A stretch of 64,000 bases of DNA from Ichthyophis bannanicus (lineage: Eukaryota; Chordata; Amphibia; Gymnophiona; Ichthyophiidae). Location of the stretch: assembly GCA_033557465.1 (NCBI GenBank), contig CM066039.1, forward strand, positions 395,703,440-395,767,439, written 5' to 3'. Position 1 is the first letter of the stretch; every line of letters starts with the position of its first letter. A model generated the notes under the pieces. It was given only the letters and a program-made list of their open reading frames with translations. It had not been told where the DNA came from and did not search any database. This document shows positions 1 to 10,196 of the stretch, in pieces. The translations under genes were made by a program, and so were the position numbers.

Positions 1-129
1 TTGTCTGGTTCCTGCGGAGAAAGCCAATCTGCTGTTCACCAGAGAGGGGGAACCCTCCAGTGGGGGGGATGACTCATTCTTTTTGCCCACAGGTGGCCCC
101 TCATAATTTCAGGCTCATGGATACTGCAA

Positions 130-1530
130 ATATTCCACAGTGGCTGCATGTTGTACTTCGTCGAGCTGCCACCCCATTCCCCCCCCATCCACTCCATTCC
201 CCCCCCTTTGAGGGCGTATCTCCTCGATCCTCTGCATCTCAGCTTATTGCAAGGAGAAATCTGCGCCCTTCTGGCCGATCTCACCGTAGAGTCTGTGCTT
301 CTGGCTCAGGTAGGACGTGGGTTTTACTCCAGGTACTTCCTGGTCCCCAAGAAGATGGGGGGTTTTCGGCCCCTTTTGGACCTCGAAACCTTAACACCTT
401 CATGGTGCGAGAAAAATTCAAGATGGTCTCTCTGGGGGACCCTGCTCCCTTATCTTCAATGAAATGATTAGCTATGCTCCTTGCATCTCAAAGATGTGTA
501 TACTCGCATACCGATCCATCCAGCCCACAGAAAATATCTCCAATTCATCCTGGGAGAACAGCACTTCCAGTACTGAGTAGTGCCCTTCGAACTAGCCTTG
601 GTGCCCCGTGTCTTCACGAAGTGCCTCACAGTAATGACTGCCTGTCTCAGGACACTTGGGGTCTTTGCCTTCCCTTACTTGGATGAATGGCTCATAATAA
701 GCATCACTCCAGGTGGGGTCTAGCAATCAGCGCAGTTGACCATTCAAGTGCTCGAGCTGTTGGGGTTTGTGATCAACGACCTAAAGTCCCACTTTCAGCC
801 TGCCTAGCATGAGTTCATAAGGGCTATCCTCAACACAACTCAAACATGGGCCTTTCTCCCGTTGGACCGTCTTCAGTGATTGATGGCTTTTGTCCTTGAT
901 ACCCAGTGGAAGCTTCAGATAACAGCTCGTGGGAAGCTGACTGTGCTCGGTCATATGACTTCCACTCCCCTGGCTTGTCTGTCAATGAGACAAGTTCAGA
1001 GTACTCGGTGGAAGCAGGCCACTGGCCACCTCTAGGATCCGGGTGGTGGTGGTCTTACCTCTGGTCCACTCTCTGCAATGATAGTTGGATCCTCAGAACC
1101 TGCTCAAGGGTCTCCCCTTTCAGGATGTGCCTCCCCTGAGGATGCTGATGACAGATGTATTCAAGCTGTATTAGGGAGCACATCTGGATGGCCTTCACAT
1201 GCAAGGTGTCAGATCCGAACAAAAGAGCCTCTGTCAGATCAATTTCTTGGAATTATGGGCCATAGAGATTGCCTTCAGGGCTTTCCAGGATCACCTAGCT
1301 GAACAGATTGTTTTGATTCAGACTGACAGTCAGGTGACGATGTACTACATAAACAAGCAGGGGGACACCGGTTGTATCTTCTGTGCTGGGAGGCGATCCA
1401 TTTGTGGAAGTTTGCCATCACTCACGGTATGGAATTAAGGGCCACCTATCTGCCAGAGGAGCAGAATTCCCTAGCAGACCAGCTGAGCTGCGTCCTACAG
1501 CCACATGAGTAGACCCTGAACAGGGCTATC
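130..1530 (+). pseudogene. Decayed DIRS reverse transcriptase / RNase H
   Basis: Around 300-400 the peptide GFYSRYFLVPKKMGGFRPLL is the typical start of a DIRS/Ty3-like reverse transcriptase. The catalytic box near 676-690 reads YLDEW where YLDDW is expected, so one catalytic aspartate is replaced. RNase H motifs follow near 1240-1370 (LELWAIEIAF, then QTDSQVTMYYINKQG). The parts lie in different frames separated by stops. No function is expected. Confidence 0.75.
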
Positions 1531-1544
1531 GCAGTCCAGGTCTT

Positions 1545-1935
1545 TTGGATGTGGGGTACCTCCTCAATAGATCTATTTGCATATCAGCACAATGCCGAAG
1601 TAGATCAGTTCTGCTCCAGGGTCACCTCGTGCAGCAAGCTAGCGCTGGATGTTTTCCATCTGTACAGGGGGGAGGGCCTGCTGTATGCGTATCCTCCCAT
1701 ACCTCTCATTCTGAAGATCCTGCTGAAGCTCCAGACAGGCAGGAGGTCAATGATTATTACTGCACCCTATTGGCCAGTGCTTTTCCCCTTCTGCTTCAAC
1801 TCTCCCAGTGGGAACCTCTGCTTTTGGGCTTTTCCCCAGACCTTATCTTGCAGGAGGACAGGAGGATGCTGCACTCCAGCATCAGATCCTTGGCCCTCAT
1901 CACATGGATGTTGAGACCTGTGCTTATCGGAGCTT
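1545..1935 (+). pseudogene. DIRS RNase H C-terminal / methyltransferase-like extension, decayed
   Basis: The frame from 1549 reads SIDLFAYQHNAEVDQFCSR and later GLLYAYPPIPLILKILLK. This block follows RNase H in DIRS elements and recurs at 13.7 kb and 25.0 kb in this window. In DIRS elements this region is commonly described as a Dam-like methyltransferase domain; I recognise the block but see no conclusive catalytic motif. Stops and frame changes mark it as dead. Confidence 0.55.
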
Positions 1936-1939
1936 AAGC

Positions 1940-2960
1940 TGCCTGATGGTGTAACAGATGTCTGTTGGCCTCTAGGAAGGACTCGACCAGAAGGTCTTAT
2001 GCATTCAAATGGAAGAGATCTGCTTCCTGGTGTGCAGCACGGGTGCTGGACCACTTTACTTGTAATGTCAACAGGCTCCTTGAGTATTTCTTACATCTCT
2101 CGGAGTTGGGTCTAAAGTCTAACTCTGTCAGGGTGTACCACAGCACGATTGGGTCTAACATCTCAGTTTGGAGGGAAAGTAGATATCGACTCAGCCTTTG
2201 GTGGTTTGCTTCATGAGAGGCTTGCTTGCTTCTCTCGAGACTTCCCTTCAAGCCTCTGGCAATGGCCTGGGACTTCAATGTGGTTCTAGCGGAGCTCATG
2301 TTGGCTCCTTTTGAGCTGATCGACTCCTGCCCTTTGAAGTTTTTGACCTGGAAGGTCTTGTTCCTGATGGTGGTTACCTCGGCTCGTCATGTTAGTGAGC
2401 TCCAGGCTCTAGGGCTCATCCACTGTACAACAGGTTCCATCATAATAGAGTAATTGTGCGCACTCATCCTCGATTTCTCTCAAAGGTGGTAGCGGCTTTC
2501 CATCTTAGTCAGTTGTTTTGCGACCTTCTTTCCACAGCCTTTCACCCATAGAGGAGGAGCAGCATTGCACATCCTGGACCGCAAGCGAGCCTTGGCCTAG
2601 CTAGAGCGGATGATGGCCCACCGAAGGTCCATCCAGCTATTACTCTTTTTACCCCAGCAAGCTAGGGGCCACCGTTTCCAAGTGTACTCTGAGTTTGGCT
2701 AGCAGACTGCATGTCCTTTGCTTATGCCCAAGCTGGCCCTAAGCCTTGATGGTCATGTCATTGCCCTGGATGTGCCAACTTGCACTCAGCCTCCATGGAA
2801 GAGGTCTGCAGGGCTGCAATGTGGTCCACACTTTCACATCTCACTACTGTGTGGATGAGGATTCCTGACGTGACAGCAACTTCAGCCAGTCTGTACTCCG
2901 GCATTTATTTGGGGATTAGAATCCAGCTTCATCCCCCCCAAGGCCCTACTTTCCATCCAG
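1940..2960 (+). pseudogene. Decayed DIRS tyrosine recombinase
   Basis: From about 1965 the frame reads ASRKDSTRRSYAFKWKRSAS, then FLHLSELGLKSNSVRVY, matching the N-terminal core-binding part of the recombinase in copy C (25.4 kb). Near 2340-2410 FLTWKVLFLMVVTSARHVSE corresponds to the start of the catalytic domain. Later parts are in other frames with stops. In live elements this enzyme integrates the circular DNA intermediate without an endonuclease. Confidence 0.7.
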
Positions 2961-3206
2961 GCTACCAAAAAAAAAAAAAAGACGACGTACCTCAGAGCAT
3001 GAATGTTCATGAATGAAACTATATGGTGAAGAAGCTGAATCAGAGGAGTTCCCCTTGGGGGCTACCAATACTGTACATAGTTAATTCTCCAGTTCTTAGT
3101 TCAGTTTGCCCCTGTGGGCATCTCAGCCACCTCAGTTTTTGGTAGCCTGTAGCTTGGAAGTCCCATAGGTGAGGACTTCATTCCTGCTTGTCCACAGAGA
3201 AAAGGT

Positions 3207-3490
3207 AGCTACTCACCTGTAGCAGGTGTTCTTTGTGGACAGCAGGAATAAGTCCTCATAACCCTCCCACCTCCCCGAGTAGTTGTCTTCTGCTACAGCT
3301 TTGTTATCATACTGGAGAAGATGGTGCCACGACAGGCGGGAAGACAGGCATGTAGGCGTGTTGAGCCTCCCAGAAGCTACCAGTAGAAGCTGGGGAGCGT
3401 TCTCACACGGGGCTCCATCAGTGACGTCACCCATATGTGAGGACTTATTCCTGCTGTCCGCAGAGAACATCTGCTACAGAAGAGTAACTA
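3207..3490. repeat. DIRS copy A right-end inverted repeat (hairpin)
   Basis: Roughly 3207-3260 (starting GTAGCTACTCACCTGTAGCA) is the reverse complement of 3433-3490 (ending AGAGTAACTAC) with few mismatches, separated by about 175 bp. The same arrangement ends copy C. It fits the inverted terminal repeat plus internal complementary region of DIRS elements. Confidence 0.75.
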
Positions 3491-3495
3491 CCTTT

Positions 3496-6225
3496 TCCTT
3501 GAACTCCTGAGAAAAGTCATGAGCTAAGTCCAATGTGTTAAAATAGTGAGTATGTGCAGGGAGACCTATAGAGCCATGTGCTGGGAAAGCAACAGGGCTG
3601 TGATATAGCCTGACTGGTATTTAGAGGAAGTAAACAGAGCTGGGGATTATGGACGCAACTGAAAATTGTGGATAAAGGTTAGCTATTAAGTATAGCAGGT
3701 AGATCTGGTTTTTGGGGGAAGGCTTCTTTTTAACTGGTGAGTTATGGTGAATTGTATCCATATAACATACAACTCAAATTTGAATAGAGAACTAGGAAAA
3801 AGACCAAAAGAGGATGTTAAGGGTCTAGAGCCAAGAAAGAAACAGATGTTTTTGGGTGACTCTGCTGACGCTTTTCTTAAACGATCGTAGCAGGAGCCCC
3901 TTGGAGGCTTGTGTCCCTGTAATGCGGGCACCCAGTTTCCTGAGTCCAAGTGCCACTGTGTGCTTGTGGTTTTTTAAAGTTGTATTCAAGCCATTGCTTG
4001 CAAACTTTGGCCATCCTCCAGGCAAAGCACGGGCAGTCTGCCAGCGCATGAACCCTTGGAGGGGAAGAAGAAGGCTGTTTGGCAACACAGAGGAATCCAA
4101 GAGCACATATTTGCCTAGAAAACAGTTCACTGTACAGCTGCTGGGTCAGGGGTTGCCGTGGAGACAGAAACGGAGAGGCAGGGGGAATAATTTAAAGCTG
4201 GATGTCTTTGGGAGGAGACATGCAGATTTGAACTCACGGATGTGTGTGGAAAGCTGTAGAAGATTGTGGGAACTTTGCATTGGCTGCGGAGATGGAGTCA
4301 GAAAGTTTCCCATTTCTTTGGCTTCAGCAGTAGAAGAGACCTTGGCGAGCTGGACAGGTATGGGGTCTGTTCCAGTGATCTCCTCTGTCCCCAGTGATTC
4401 TCGCCTACAGAGTTGTGGCTTTCTTTCCCTCCTTATTCAGTCTACTTACATTCTCTCTCTGTCCTACACATACTACAATCTTCTTCCTTTTCTTAGAGTC
4501 GCTTCTCTTTTCTTTAGCCTTCATTCCCATCTTTATTTCTCTCTTTTGCATCAGGTCTCGGTTTCTTGTAGTTTATTTCCCTTCTTCCTCATCTGCTTCA
4601 TTCGCTTTTTCTCTGTTCTCTTTGGGTTGGTTTGTTGACATGCCAGCTGAGATGTTTCTAGGCTCTGTTCGCTTATCGAAGCGGTAGAAGAACAATGAAG
4701 AGATGTAACACTGGAACCTCGCCCGCAGCTCCCTTCCGTTTACAGAAGTGCCTAACGCTTGCTGAGAGCGTTTTGCCATTTTCTCTTCTGCTGTCTTTTT
4801 TATAGCTTTTCCCATCTCCCCTCTGGACCTCTAGTTGCGTTTTAAGTTTGCTGCTAACTTGAAACTATTTTATTTCCAAAAGATGTGTAAAATCCTTCAG
4901 ACTTGAGAGTTTGGAAATGCTTAACTTTTGCCATGTACAGTCTGGGATTTTGTTAGATTGCCTCCCAGAAACATGAGCTAGCTGGAAAATGTTTAAATCA
5001 GGCATTCACTTTTAAGCAAAGGCCCAGATGTACCAGATGCCACTTGACAAGCATAAAGGATTTTGGAAACCTTTTGGAACACGCCGTCTGAATTTCCAGA
5101 ATGCAATCGTTCTGCAGCTTCACTCATTAAGTTCACTTTGCGTAACGGTTGTCTGTTTTGTTTTTGTTTTTTTTAAACGTATTTTGGTGTTATGTTACTC
5201 CCATACCAGTACAACGTGCTCCAGAAACCTCATGAAAACATGGAGTTATAGCAAGTGATCTTAAACAAGATGAGAAGGGCCAGAATGCACTGGGATGGAG
5301 GCCGGGAACTGAGTTACTGGCCTGAGATTTGGCTGTGAAATGCTGTTGGCAGTGTTGGTGTGATGGAGGAAGGAGAGGAAGGACCGACTCTGCTGTGCGT
5401 CCTCTTAGAAGCAAACGGATTTCTTTTTATTCAGAAGTTTGGCTTTCATCCCCTAAAGAAGTACAATGTTATATTTAATGCTGGCCAGAAAAGCAATCTT
5501 CACCCACAATGTCTATGATTTCAGAAATCTGTCAAGCAAGTAGCAATATTAAGCACGTATTAAGTTTTGCAGCAATTTTCGAAATCGCCGTGTTACTTTC
5601 AGGCACGTGGGTTCTTTGTCTCTGTGGTCCTGCAAGAGAATTTTCAAAGGGATACTTTCCACTGAGTTTCCCTTTCAAAATTCAAAGGCCTGCTGGAGCT
5701 GGGGGTACAGAGGTATCTATTGAGTCAGTGCCTGTTTATAGCAGGTGCAAAGCTGCACCGTAAAGGGGATGTAGAGGTGGTCTGTACCTATAATTCTCGA
5801 CATATCCAGCCAGTTGGGTTTTCGGGATCCACAGAGAGAGTTACATGTGTTGCCTCCATTTACTTAATGTATAATTCCTGCGGATAATGTTGTAGGTTTT
5901 TCTTGCTGTTTTGCAGTAATAGCACTTATGTTCCTTATTAGGAAGTAGGGAAATGTAACGTTAAATTAAATGAACCTGACGGACTGGGTGGGTCGAGTAG
6001 GAGTAATGTTGAGGGAGAGAGCACAACGGCCTGTAAGGGAATTGGATCGAGCTCATATATGTTCCTGGCGTTCAAGGCTACATTGAGGTGCGGCAGATAT
6101 TTTCCTGTCCCCAGAGGTCTCACAGTCTGAGCTTGCATCTAAGACAGGGGGGATCCCAGGCTGCCTTTAGCAGAGCAGAAGGAAAGTCCCATGCGTAGAT
6201 TGGTATCATGCATCAGGATTTCACA
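3496..6225. other. Unassigned interspersed sequence, no gene recognised
   Basis: No coherent protein similarity, RNA gene or element ends were found. A pyrimidine-rich stretch lies at about 4420-4640. A 260-codon open frame at 3856-4638 has no recognisable domain and runs into that tract, so I do not call it a gene. About 4100-4350 is moderately GC-rich and ends near a donor-like ACAGGTATGG, which could be an untranslated exon, but nothing else supports that. Confidence 0.4.
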
Positions 6226-6234
6226 GCAGTTGCG

Positions 6235-6335
6235 TCAGGGAACTGCTATGATTTTATTGTTTTTATTGTTGTTGGTTTTAATTATAAACCACTTTGATGC
6301 CACTGGTTATAGGTGTGGTATATTAGGTGAATAAG
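6235..6335 (+). repeat. Possible L2-like LINE/SINE 3' tail remnant
   Basis: The words TATAAACCACTTTGATGCC and GGTGTGGTATATTAGG resemble the tail 'aaccactttga...agcgggatataaat' shared by L2-like elements and SINEs at 34.58 kb and 17.04 kb. Short and diverged. Confidence 0.35.
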
Positions 6336-6579
6336 TCAAATCAAGTTGAACAGAGAGTTTGTCGCTACTCTCTCACAGCGCCTCCCTGGCTGTGTTTCTC
6401 CCGTTTCCACCCCCTCCTCTCAGTACATGCTTCTGACTCTTCTATCATGCCGAGTCAGACCGAGGCAGGATCAGGTGTCCCACAGTGGCCAGTCAGGCTC
6501 ACTTTTGGATCTGACACGGACCCTTTAGAGTGGATCCATTCTTTCTCCATTTAAAAAAAAAAATCTGTTACCTGTTAGT

Positions 6580-7510
6580 ATTATGAAGATTTCCCTAGTT
6601 TTAGTACTTCTGTGTACCTCTCTGTCTCTCTCTGTGGCTCCTCAACACTTTCTCTTCCTATTGCTCATACTCCCTAATCATCTCCCCTTCTACCAACACC
6701 TTCAAGCCCCTCCCCCTTATCTCCCCCTTTACCATCCTCACTTCCCCCACCATTCTGTTCTCTACCCTATCACCAGCTCTTGAGCTTCACACTTTCTCCC
6801 TCTCATTCAGCCATCTCCTCTCCTCTCTCTCTCTCTGAAACCAGCTCACCCTTGTTACCGCCGTGCTCTCTCCTCTCTGCCCCGCACTCTGCTGCTCCTT
6901 CTCCTTCTCTCTTCCGGTGATATCAACCCCAACCCTGGTCTACCTAGACTTATGTCACACTCCCAGAACAGATCCTCATACAACAGTTCAAATCGTAATC
7001 ATATCCCTCTCTTCCCCTCCTCTCTCCCTTTCTCATGTGCCTTGTGGAACACAGACTCCATCTCAAATGAACTTGTCTTTACTCATGATCTCTTTAGCTG
7101 GCATGTTGTTCATCTCCTTGCTGTAACTGAAACTCGGCTCCTCCCAGAGGACTCTGCTTCAGTCGCTGCTCTCTGCTATCAATTCTCCCATTGGCCTTGT
7201 CCCACTGACCGTGGTGGTGGTGTTGGGCTTCTACTCTCTCCTTCCTGTGAATTTCAACCCCTCCATCTGCCTCAAGTCTCACTCCTTTCCCTCCGCTCCA
7301 TCCGACATTTTAATCCACTACCTCTCCAATTAGCTGTTATTTATCGACCCCCCTGACAAGTCCATCTTTTCTCTACCTTTCTCTCTGATTTTGACTCATG
7401 GCTTTCTTTATTTCTAGATTCATTTTCCCCCTCCCTTATTCTCAGGGTTTTTAACATTCATGTTGATAATCCCTCTGACCCTTCTGCTTTAAAGCTCTTC
7501 TCCCTTATCT
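6580..7510 (+). pseudogene. L2-like LINE copy 1, N-terminal and endonuclease region
   Basis: A leucine run followed by SSGDINPNPG (about 6880-6945) precedes an endonuclease-like segment. The frame at 6952-7356 reads CALWNTDSISNEL, then LLAVTETRLLPED (catalytic Glu motif), GGGVGLLLSP and AVIYRPP, typical of apurinic endonucleases of L2/CR1 LINEs. At about 7450 FNIHVDNPSDP matches the usual GDFNIH box with its first residues changed. Stops interrupt it (after IYRPP). The same family is copied at 46.15-50.7 kb. Upstream of 6880 is a pyrimidine-rich 5' region. Confidence 0.7.
6880..6945 (+). other. 2A-like motif in LINE copy 1
   Basis: A run of leucines precedes SSGDINPNPG followed by Leu where the 2A family has Pro. 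The 2A family core is D-(V/I)-E-x-N-P-G-P; here the Glu is Asn and the final Pro is changed. The same motif with Pro kept is in copy 2 at about 46.5 kb. Confidence 0.55.
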
Positions 7511-7535
7511 CATCATTCATAAGAACATAAGATAT
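7511..7535 (-). mobile_element. CR1 3' terminus, outer part
   Basis: ATAAGAACATAAGATAT is the reverse complement of a CR1 tail with 8-bp TTATGTTC repeats. It continues at 7816 after an inserted SINE. Confidence 0.65.
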
Positions 7536-7815
7536 TTTATTTATTTATTTAGCTGTATTTATATTCCGCTTTTCACCGGGTCAAAGCGGTCAATTGGGGG
7601 ATACATTTAACACGAGGGGATATGACACACATACATTAATACTTACAGGGAACATGGGCAATGGAGGGTTAAGTGGCTTGCCCAAGACCACAAGGAGTGC
7701 CTATAGGACTAGAAATCCCAGTCCCTCCGGCCTGAGATTGCTGTCCCCAGGTGGGACTTGAACCCCCGGCCCTCCGGCCTGAAGTACCTTGTCCTAACCA
7801 CTAGACCACTCCTCC
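7536..7815 (-). mobile_element. tRNA-derived SINE with L2-like tail (reverse)
   Basis: Read on the minus strand it has a Pol III A box (like TGGNNTAGTGGTTAGG) near 7800, a B box-like stretch GGGTTCAAGTCCCAC near 7750-7765, CTTGTGGTCTTGGGCAAGCC, then a tail ending AGCGGAATATAAAT and a TAAA-rich run. It aligns with the copies at 34.35 kb and 39.53 kb. It splits a CR1 tail (7511-7535 and 7816-8049), so it is the younger insertion. Confidence 0.8.
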
Positions 7816-8049
7816 ATACTGGGTCAGACCAAGGTCCATCAAGCCCAGTATCCTGTTTCCAACAGTGGCCAATCTAGGTCATAAGTAACTAGCAGTTTCC
7901 CCAAAAGACACAGGTTCCTCAATGCTTATATTGGGTCAAGCAGTGTTATCCCATGTCCCTTTTAATAATCGTTTATGGACCTTTCCTTCAGGAACTTGCC
8001 CAAACCTTTTTTTAACCCAGCTACACTATAACAGTACAACTTTGCTGTA
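7816..8049 (-). mobile_element. CR1 3' end fragment (reverse)
   Basis: CATACTGGGTCAGACCAAGG, ATCCTGTTTCCAACAGTGGCC and CAAAAGACACAGGTTCC match the CR1 3' ends at 14.92 kb (reverse) and 43.2 kb (forward). It lies inside the L2-like LINE, whose coding sequence resumes at about 8050. Confidence 0.75.
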
Positions 8050-8692
8050 CTGTCCCTAGTTACCAGCAAGGCCACTGCCTCGACGTTATGTTCTTCTCTA
8101 ATTGCTTATCCTCAAACCTCTGTACCTCACTTATTCCCTTATCGGACCATCACCTGCTAAGCTTCAATCATCATCACTCACCGCCTCAATCTTGCCCTGT
8201 CTCCACCAACCTCTTTAGAAATTTTCATGCTATTGACTCGTCAGCTCTCTCCACCACTGACTCATTAGCTCTTTCCTCGACTATGTCATCTGAGGCAGTA
8301 GCTTTCTGTAACACTGCACTGTTCTCTGCTGTGGATGCTTTTGCTCCGCTCATGGCACATCTCATGAGGCGTACTGTACCTCAACCTGGCTGTCTTCCAC
8401 TACTCGCCGCTATCTGTGTTCCTACGCCCATTCAGCTGAGTGAGCTTGGCTCAAATCCTGCACCCTCGCAGACTTGCTGCTCTTCAGATTCATGCTTGTC
8501 TCTTTCCAGTCAGCCATAGCAGTTGCCAAACAGGACTAATGTCCATCTGACTAACACTCTTGCCTCTGACCCTCGCCGTCTCTTTACAACTCTAAACTCT
8601 CTCTTCAAGGTGCTTCCACCTCCGACCCCTCCCTCCCTTTCTGCCCAAAGCCTGGCTGACTACTTCTTTGACAAAATCCACATGATCACACT
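8050..8692 (+). pseudogene. L2-like LINE copy 1, endonuclease C-terminus and linker
   Basis: About 8077-8519 reads CLDVMFFSNCLSSN, SDHHLLSFNHHHSPP and NFHAIDSSALS, matching copy 2 (50.28-50.45 kb: HDHCLDLIFFSNHLSSN). The SDHH motif is the C-terminal catalytic Asp-His of LINE endonucleases. It ends with ADYFFDKI, typical of the linker before the reverse transcriptase, and is cut at 8692 by the left end of DIRS copy B. The reverse transcriptase is missing. Confidence 0.7.
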
Positions 8693-10075
8693 CTAATTCT
8701 CCGGGAACAAGCAGGAAGTCAGTTCTCACATATGGACAACATCAGTGCTGAAGGAGCCCTCGTGGAAGCATCTCCCCAGCTTTCAAAGAAATCCTTTGGG
8801 AGATTGCATCACGCATGTGGTGCCATCTTGCTCAGTCTCCTTTTTTCCACGAAGCCCACTGGATGTGTCTGATTTCCTTGGAAAAGGTTGATTAAAATCC
8901 TCAGTAAAGCGTTCCCTTTTTTCTCCAGTTACAACTGGTTCTTTTCTTGCCTCCAAACTCACTTGCTCCAGCATCACGGCTCTGACCCATTTTTTGTCGT
9001 TTTTTTCCTCTGCGCAGATTCACTCTTTTTTTTTTTTTGTTCCCCCCTGGCCAATCCTTGGGTCTTCGACCTCGCCGGGGTATTTATTTTCCCTATGGTC
9101 AGCGGCTTTAAAAGATGTGATCGGTGCACAAAAAATATGTCCCTCACCGACACACACGATTGCTGCCTCCAGTGTCTAGGTGCTGACCATGACACAGAGG
9201 CCTGCAGCCTTTGCAGAAAGATGTCCACTAAAGCCATCAAACTCCGTCAGCAGAAGCATGACGAGCTCTTCAAAAGGTCAGACTCCATGCTCCAGGGCCC
9301 CATCCAAATCCCAGGAATTGTGCAGGGACCCTTCGGCTACCGATGGGGGCCATGGGGCTTCTGACACGGGTTCCCCTGAGCGCAAATGGAAGAAGAAGAA
9401 AAAATCCTTGAGGAATTCCTCTCGGGATTTGGACAAGGCGGGCAAGCGCCGCTCTAGGTCCCACAGCCCGCGCAAGGAACCTGAGGAGTTGGAGTGGGAG
9501 CAGCTGGCCAAGGTCCCCTGGAAGGATTCGGATGGTTCTGGCGATCAGCATCAGACACCTGAGGCCAACCTGGTCAAGGACTCCCTCTCCTCACCAACAC
9601 CGGACCTGGTAACCCCAGTGCCGGTTCAGAGGCTGTGACCTGTTGAATGGAAAACCAGAATGGTGGCCTTCGAGTACAGTTTGTTTGCCTTCCTTACCAT
9701 GCAGCAGATGCCAATGCTTGGCTGCACTGGTGCATCCACCCAGACCACCAGGACCTGAACATCGAAGATGTCCCCGGTTGCCGAGAAGATCCTTGTGAGT
9801 ACACCGCCTCATCAATTCTCGGCATGGGTCTTGATCACGATCCCGCTCCTCGGGGACGAGATCCTCACAGGTGAGTGCTCACAGCTCCAGCCATGAAGCC
9901 GTCATGATCCATCGGCCATCCGACCCGTGTCCTGTCCTACAGGCCTGATCTGGCGCCGAATCTTCCACCAACTACTCCAACTGAGAGTTTGAGGATGAGA
10001 CATCACCGGACACTTGCAAACACTGTGATGGCCTATCAGACCCATCCCCTCCGGTGACCCGGCATTGGAACGGGT
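8693..10075 (+). mobile_element. DIRS-type retrotransposon copy B, 5' part
   Basis: The left end, starting TCTCCGGGAACAAGCAGGAA and followed by CAGTTCTCACATATGG, matches the left end of copy C at 21229. CCCCAGCTTTCAAAGAAA and TGCCATCTTGCTCAGTCTC are also shared with copies C and D. After the gag region the element is interrupted at about 10076 by a CR1 fragment and resumes at 12548. About 0.65 kb present in copy C is missing at that interruption. Confidence 0.75.
9090..10075 (+). pseudogene. DIRS gag-like protein remnant, copy B
   Basis: From about 9100 the frame reads FKRCDRCTKNMSLTDTHDCC, then LQCLGADHDTEACSLCRKMS: a Cys/His-rich N-terminus with CxxC, HDCC and CxLC elements, conserved in copies C and D. 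A basic, Ser-rich region follows (9380-9480), then a frame change near 9360 and further stops. It presumably was the structural protein; this is assigned by position and by conservation between copies, not by a database match. Confidence 0.6.
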
Positions 10076-10196
10076 AAATGTAGATTGAGTGTTTACGCCG
10101 TCAAAATATAGAAAGACTAGGGGACATGCAATAAAGCTACAGTGTAACCTATTTAAGACTAATTAGAAAAAATATTTTTTCACTCAATGTGTAATT
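10076..10196 (+). mobile_element. CR1 fragment, first part
   Basis: GAAAGACTAGGGGACATGCA, AAAGCTACAGTGTAA and TTTTTTCACTCAATGTG match the CR1 3' region at 43025-43110. The matching sequence resumes with AACTCTGGAATTTGTTACC at 12288, so the L2-like LINE between them inserted into it. Confidence 0.75.

Larger units (their letters stand above)
1..3495 (+). mobile_element. DIRS-type retrotransposon, copy A, 5' part outside window
   Basis: Order on the plus strand is reverse transcriptase start, RNase H, a conserved C-terminal extension, tyrosine recombinase, then a terminal inverted-repeat region, which is the DIRS layout. It aligns block by block with the fuller copy at 21.2-26.9 kb. The reading frames are broken many times, so this is an old dead copy. 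The gag region would lie left of base 1. The right end is placed where the terminal hairpin (about 3207-3490) stops. Confidence 0.8.

Noticed and set aside
3856..4638. 260-codon open frame as a host gene
   Set aside because: No domain, composition changes to a low-complexity Phe/Leu/Ser stretch over a pyrimidine tract, no splice or promoter support.
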